Assembly: GCF_018403245.1 (NCBI RefSeq)
Contig: NZ_BOSH01000017.1
Span: forward strand, 1 to 64,000
Reading direction: 5' to 3'
Length of the DNA: 64,000 nt
Source of the DNA: Paenibacillus sp. J2TS4
GTDB taxonomy: Bacteria; Bacillota; Bacilli; Paenibacillales; NBRC-103111
Shown: piece by piece, positions 60,959 to 64,000 of the stretch
Numbering within the stretch: position 1 is the first letter of the stretch
Layout of the letters: the number at the start of each line of letters is the position of its first letter
The notes under the pieces: model-generated
Seen by the model: only the letters and a program-made list of their open reading frames with translations
The model's database searches: none
What the model was told of the DNA's origin: nothing
Program-made: the position numbers and the translations under genes

Positions 60959-61003
60959 AAGGACTGCTTTCTGCTGTTGATACAGTAGATCGCAGTCCTT
61001 TTT
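60959..61003 (+). terminator. Second terminator hairpin
   Basis: AAGGACTGC/GCAGTCCTT stem with an inner CTGCTG..CAGTAG stem and a TTTTT tail. Confidence 0.8.
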
Positions 61004-61191
61004 ACTATCCGCATCTTCCATATGTTGTTTGCTTCGGAGGTATCAAGCCACTGATAAACCGCCGCGACAAGAATATAGCAATTTTTTGTTTAAGATTGCC
61101 CGCTCACATGTTGAGAGGGCTTATTGGCGTTGCGTGACAGAGATCAAGTCACCGGCAGTGAGATGATGCCGGACAAAGGAGATGAATGCAG

Positions 61192-61410
61192 ATGGTAGTC
61201 AAGAAAGGTTTGCCCGTGGAAATGCAGGAGCTGTTGAAGCAGTTGGTCATGAACGGAGGCATTCGCATGGCCGGGACGGTGCTGTACACCTACTGCCGCC
61301 GAATGTACCAAGTCGATGATGAGACCGCCGCTCGCTGGATGGTCGCGTACTTTCAACGGGAATTCCCTCAGCAGTTACAACGGCATCGTGATCGCATTGC
61401 CAAGGCTTAA
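61192..61410 (+). CDS. Small conserved hypothetical protein (72 residues)
   Basis: ATG 61192, or the in-frame ATG at 61186, follows AAAGGAGATGA. It reads VVKKGLPVEMQELLKQLVMN, GGIRMAGTVLYTYCRRMYQV and DDETAARWMVAYFQREFPQQ. Helical and basic at the end; family not recognised. First of four plus-strand genes (61192-62662) that look like an element's early genes. Confidence 0.6.
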   Translation: MVVKKGLPVEMQELLKQLVMNGGIRMAGTVLYTYCRRMYQVDDETAARWMVAYFQREFPQQLQRHRDRIAKA

Positions 61411-61441
61411 TACAACTTTATTCAGAGAGGAAGATCAAACC

Positions 61442-61627
61442 ATGAATTATCAATCATTCAAGAGCAACAGTTCCAAAGAGTATTTAGGGTTTTGTGAGCA
61501 GAAGGGATTCATCTACAGCGTGCAATTGGATGCCGGTCGATATGCTGTCGTCGCCTTGAATAACGGACAAGTGACAACGCTGATCCAATTTGCTGTTCAA
61601 CCATACGCAGTGCGGATGGAGGTTTAG
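61442..61627 (+). CDS. Small hypothetical protein (61 residues)
   Basis: ATG 61442 follows AGAGAGGAAGATCAAACC. It has FKSNSSKEYLGFCEQKGFIY, then strands YSVQLDAGRYAVVALNNGQV and QFAVQPYAVRMEV: a small beta-rich fold, perhaps an element accessory protein. Not recognised. Confidence 0.55.
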   Translation: MNYQSFKSNSSKEYLGFCEQKGFIYSVQLDAGRYAVVALNNGQVTTLIQFAVQPYAVRMEV

Positions 61628-61752
61628 TTTATTCAACTTTTTGCAAATCAATTGTAGAAGCATTCGGTTCCTCCATAAGAACCGTACAGGTGGCCGCATC
61701 GTCATGAGACGACAGCAGGCTATTTTTATTGCCTTGAAGGGAGGTGAAGGGT

Positions 61753-61932
61753 ATGAAGACGATTCGTCATTTGAAGGCTCAGAAGGCTCGCTTAAAAGCC
61801 ATCATGCAGATGATGGACAGTGAAGCCAGTTTCGAATCAGAAGACGGGAGAAAGTATGCTCAGGCTCTTGTGAAGCTCGTCCTGATTAACATGCAGATCG
61901 AGGAAATAGAAAAAAAAGCCGCCCGCATATGA
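61753..61932 (+). CDS. Small helical protein (59 residues)
   Basis: ATG 61753 after GGGAGGTGAAGGGT. It reads MKTIRHLKAQKARLKAIMQM, MDSEASFESEDGRKYAQALV and a C-terminal helix (LVLINMQIEEIEKKAARI): two helices with a short loop. Family not recognised. Same strand and spacing as its neighbours. Confidence 0.55.
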   Translation: MKTIRHLKAQKARLKAIMQMMDSEASFESEDGRKYAQALVKLVLINMQIEEIEKKAARI

Positions 61933-62044
61933 GGCGACTCAAAGAAAAACTACTTGTCATTATCTTATCGAACAATATCATATTTCGCAATGGGAGAAGT
62001 CGAATCTGGCTTCTCCTATTTGTGTTTACAGGAGGAAAAGTCTT

Positions 62045-62662
62045 ATGAAACATGTAAATGAACTGAATATGATCAAATCACTGCTTGGTGATGCAATTGC
62101 TGAAAAGCCCGGCTCCTATATTGTAGATGAAATCTTTAAACGCTTTCCCACCATGCAGGAATTGATGAACATCACTGAGTATGAATTACTGTCCATTAAG
62201 GGGATTGGCAAAGTACGTGCCAAGCAGGTGATTGCTACTTTGCAGTTGGCACGCAGATTGAGCAGGCCAGCTTGTACTGAGCCGAATATCATCCGCAGAC
62301 CGCAAGATGCGGCTGAACTGTTGATGCCAGAGATGAGGTATCTGCAACAAGAACATTTCACAGCCTTGTTCTTATCGACCAAGAATAGCCTCATAGGACA
62401 ACCAGAGACACTTTCCATCGGTTCGCTCAATGCCGCCATTGTCACGCCTCATATGGTGTTTAGAGCGGCTGTAAAGCGATCTGCGGCTTCCGTATTAGTT
62501 TGTCACAACCACCCAAGTGGCGATCCAACTCCATCACCGGAGGACATCCAGATAACAAAAAGGCTGGTCGATAGCGGACACATTGTCGGGATCGAAGTTT
62601 TAGATCATCTGGTGCTGGGTGACGGTCGCTACATCTCCATGAAAGAGCAAGGATTGATGTAG
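62045..62662 (+). CDS. RadC-like JAMM-domain protein
   Basis: 205 residues from ATG 62045 after CAGGAGGAAAAGTCTT. The N-terminal helix-hairpin-helix part (EYELLSIKGIGKVRAKQVIA, about 45-63) is followed by the JAMM/MPN domain: FTALFLSTKNSLIG, SLNAAIVTPHMVFRAAVKRS, and the metal motif VLVCHNHPSGDPTPSPEDI (H-x-H...S...D, about 153-166). RadC-type proteins are frequent on plasmids, phages and ICEs; their molecular role is unresolved despite the DNA-repair name. Slightly shorter than chromosomal RadC, typical of element-borne copies. Confidence 0.92.
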   Translation: MKHVNELNMIKSLLGDAIAEKPGSYIVDEIFKRFPTMQELMNITEYELLSIKGIGKVRAKQVIATLQLARRLSRPACTEPNIIRRPQDAAELLMPEMRYLQQEHFTALFLSTKNSLIGQPETLSIGSLNAAIVTPHMVFRAAVKRSAASVLVCHNHPSGDPTPSPEDIQITKRLVDSGHIVGIEVLDHLVLGDGRYISMKEQGLM

Positions 62663-62689
62663 ACCATGCGTATGAGTTAATTGCATCGA

Positions 62690-63010
62690 TTATAAGGAAC
62701 GTGGGGTGAAGGAGGCCGCTCGCTATCGCTCGCGGCCCGCCAACGATCATGCAAGTAAACCCACCCCTCCGCCCCTGAGGGGAACGCAAGGACTACCGCC
62801 CTTGCATCCCGTCACTCGCCGTTCGGCGTCCCTTAGCTGACGCTAAGGGCAAGCAGGAGTGTCTGCCGCAGGGAACCGCTCATTCAAGGGTAAAGGGTTC
62901 GCCCCTGCGGCCCTTGACTGGCTTCCTGCGGCTCATCGACACACTCGGGTGCAAAGCGAATACTGATGGAAAGACGGGGCCGCTCGCTTCGCTCGCGGCC
63001 CCACCTGCAA
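62690..63010. other. GC-rich segment packed with hairpins, no gene
   Basis: Several inverted repeats follow one another: GGCCGC..GCGGCC (about 62711-62735), CCCTTAGC..GCTAAGGG (about 62831-62850), GGGCCGC..GCGGCCC (about 62976-63002), plus CGCTCGC words repeated near both ends. Composition is clearly GC-richer than its flanks. It lies between radC and the partial gene 63021-64000. It could be a replication or transfer origin, or a structured RNA. Confidence 0.5.
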
Positions 63011-63020
63011 CTTGCCTACT

Positions 63021-64000
63021 TCATACATCGGTAAAGTAGCTTTGCCGCAGCCTGTATTTCTCTTTGCCGACATACGGTTCTAAAGGGGCTCTGGTACAAT
63101 GTAGATTTATCGGATCAATCCGCACCGTTCTGTAAGTTATCGTGTCTTTCCCGCTCCAGCTTGCTTTCAACAAGGCATAACTCTTGAACGTGAAGTATAG
63201 CCTTGGGGAACCGGACATCCATTTATCGAGGTCGGTACGGAAGGTCGAACCCAGATCAATGATCGGCTTCTTGAACGCTTCGTGTGCCTTGAGTTTTCTC
63301 TTCTCATCTGCATCAAGAGACATGAATGCTTCCTGAAACGTGCCGTACTTTTTGATTCTCCGCATGATCTTATCTTTGCCGCTGAATTTGTCAGTGTCTA
63401 CAACGATCATATGCTTCATGGCATCCGCCCGCTCATCGAATAAGAACTGAAGCAGTGTTTTCCTTGTATGCTTGTCCTTCTGTCTTCTTGTCCGTTCAAT
63501 ACGTGTCCATGTGGTATCAGCCAGTCCCTGCTCTTCTGCCTTATCGTAATTTTTGACTTGTTGCAACCCCCGTTTTCCATACAGGAAGGTCTGACCAAGA
63601 TTGCGATAATCATTCGGCGGTTTCTTTTGATAGCCGACGTAGAGACGCTTGGATAGCTCCTCCGACGTTATGAACTGGAGACAATCGACTTTGTCATCGC
63701 TCTTCACGATGTATGCGTCATAATGGTTGCCAAGCACCAGATCGACCAGAGCCAGCACTGCATCGGGTGTGAGACGGTGCTTCCATGGATTCAGCATAAT
63801 CGAAGTCACGGGGGCCAGTGGATTCATCTGTGACCATTGCACGCTGAACAGGTCATGTACCAGCTTGTTCAGGCAGAAGGAATCATCGTCATCGGCATGG
63901 AACCTCGCGGGCCGAATAAGATCAATGAATGGTTGTCTCGGCAGGACACCCGCTCCAATAATCAGCTTGTCATAGGGACAGATGAAATTCTCATCCGTTT
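63021..64000 (-). CDS. Hypothetical protein, partial (extends beyond the window)
   Basis: The frame is open from the window edge to the stop at 63021 (about 326 residues visible). It reads ENFICPYDKLIIGAGVLPRQ, then ALVDLVLGNHYDAYIVKSDD, a highly charged middle (TRIERTRRQKDKHTRKTLLQ, SGKDKIMRRIKKYGTFQEAF) and RLYFTFKSYALLKASWSGKD near the end. Basic, soluble and possibly DNA-binding. The position beside a hairpin-rich segment would suit a plasmid-type replication or relaxase-like protein, but I see no HUH or Tyr motif in the visible part. The true start is outside the window; a GTG at 63842 is only an internal codon. Confidence 0.55.
   Translation of the reverse strand, partial: TDENFICPYDKLIIGAGVLPRQPFIDLIRPARFHADDDDSFCLNKLVHDLFSVQWSQMNPLAPVTSIMLNPWKHRLTPDAVLALVDLVLGNHYDAYIVKSDDKVDCLQFITSEELSKRLYVGYQKKPPNDYRNLGQTFLYGKRGLQQVKNYDKAEEQGLADTTWTRIERTRRQKDKHTRKTLLQFLFDERADAMKHMIVVDTDKFSGKDKIMRRIKKYGTFQEAFMSLDADEKRKLKAHEAFKKPIIDLGSTFRTDLDKWMSGSPRLYFTFKSYALLKASWSGKDTITYRTVRIDPINLHCTRAPLEPYVGKEKYRLRQSYFTDV

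Noticed and set aside
1..64000. Possible CRISPR arrays
   Set aside because: The repeats seen are dispersed kilobases apart and palindromic; no regularly spaced short direct repeats or cas genes are present.
1..64000. tRNA or rRNA genes
   Set aside because: No cloverleaf with CCA-end context or rRNA-like segment was noticed; the T-box region at 30.4-30.6 kb is the only strongly structured RNA with tRNA-related sequence.

Overview
The window looks like a chromosomal accessory region of a spore-former-type Firmicute, most likely Paenibacillus or a close relative. The reasons are an S-layer-homology (SLH) protein, AGGAGG-type ribosome sites with frequent GTG/TTG starts, a T-box leader, YafY/HxlR/XRE regulators and several Firmicute insertion sequences. 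This assignment is inferred from gene content; no rRNA or tRNA gene is present to confirm it.

Layout. (1) 0-8.6 kb: wreckage of insertion sequences (ISNCY-type end, IS4 remnant, frameshifted IS4, IS21-like element with a 5-bp target duplication) around an Abi-type HEPN gene and a DUF2971-like gene. (2) 8.9-32 kb: a cassette-like stretch of mostly single, self-contained genes, many on the minus strand: TPR protein, two YafY/WYL regulators, GyrI-like protein, VOC, PRISE-type reductase with HxlR, PhzF, NTF2-fold proteins, TlyA, methionine aminopeptidase, aminoglycoside-phosphotransferase-like, GNAT and histidine phosphatase genes. They are separated by a dispersed palindromic repeat family and interspersed with many broken or chimeric genes. 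Two regulatory leaders stand out here: a T-box in front of a GNAT gene, and a leader-peptide/hairpin arrangement in front of a truncated TrmH-type RNA methyltransferase. (3) 32.2-33.9 kb: an IS3-family element sitting inside an older terminator. (4) 33.9-43 kb: an integrative-element-like block with an XRE regulator, an HUH rolling-circle Rep flanked by two look-alike hairpins, several unknown small genes, three consecutive serine recombinases (one internally deleted, one lacking the catalytic serine, one full length), a broken terminase-small-subunit-like gene and a tyrosine-integrase relic. (5) 43-58.5 kb: a dense defence-type island with a T5orf172 (GIY-YIG-like) protein, a PIN protein with zinc ribbon, a divergent pair of putative nucleases, and a DNA methyltransferase facing a tightly coupled four-gene operon (BglII-like nuclease, ParB-like, SNF2 helicase, winged-helix/PD-(D/E)XK nuclease). 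It ends with a two-gene membrane/nuclease operon. (6) 58.5-64 kb: SLH/beta-propeller surface protein, XRE regulator, three small genes, RadC-like JAMM protein, a hairpin-rich GC-rich segment and a partial gene running off the window.

How it fits together. The most attractive candidate for an undescribed system is 47.0-58.4 kb, especially 50.3-56.2 kb: methyltransferase plus helicase plus ParB-like plus two nuclease-fold proteins suggests a restriction-modification-like phage defence module of unusual composition. The HUH Rep with paired hairpins and the serine-recombinase trio with an apparently dead middle member are the next most interesting. Functional statements rest on motifs read by eye. 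No database search was possible.
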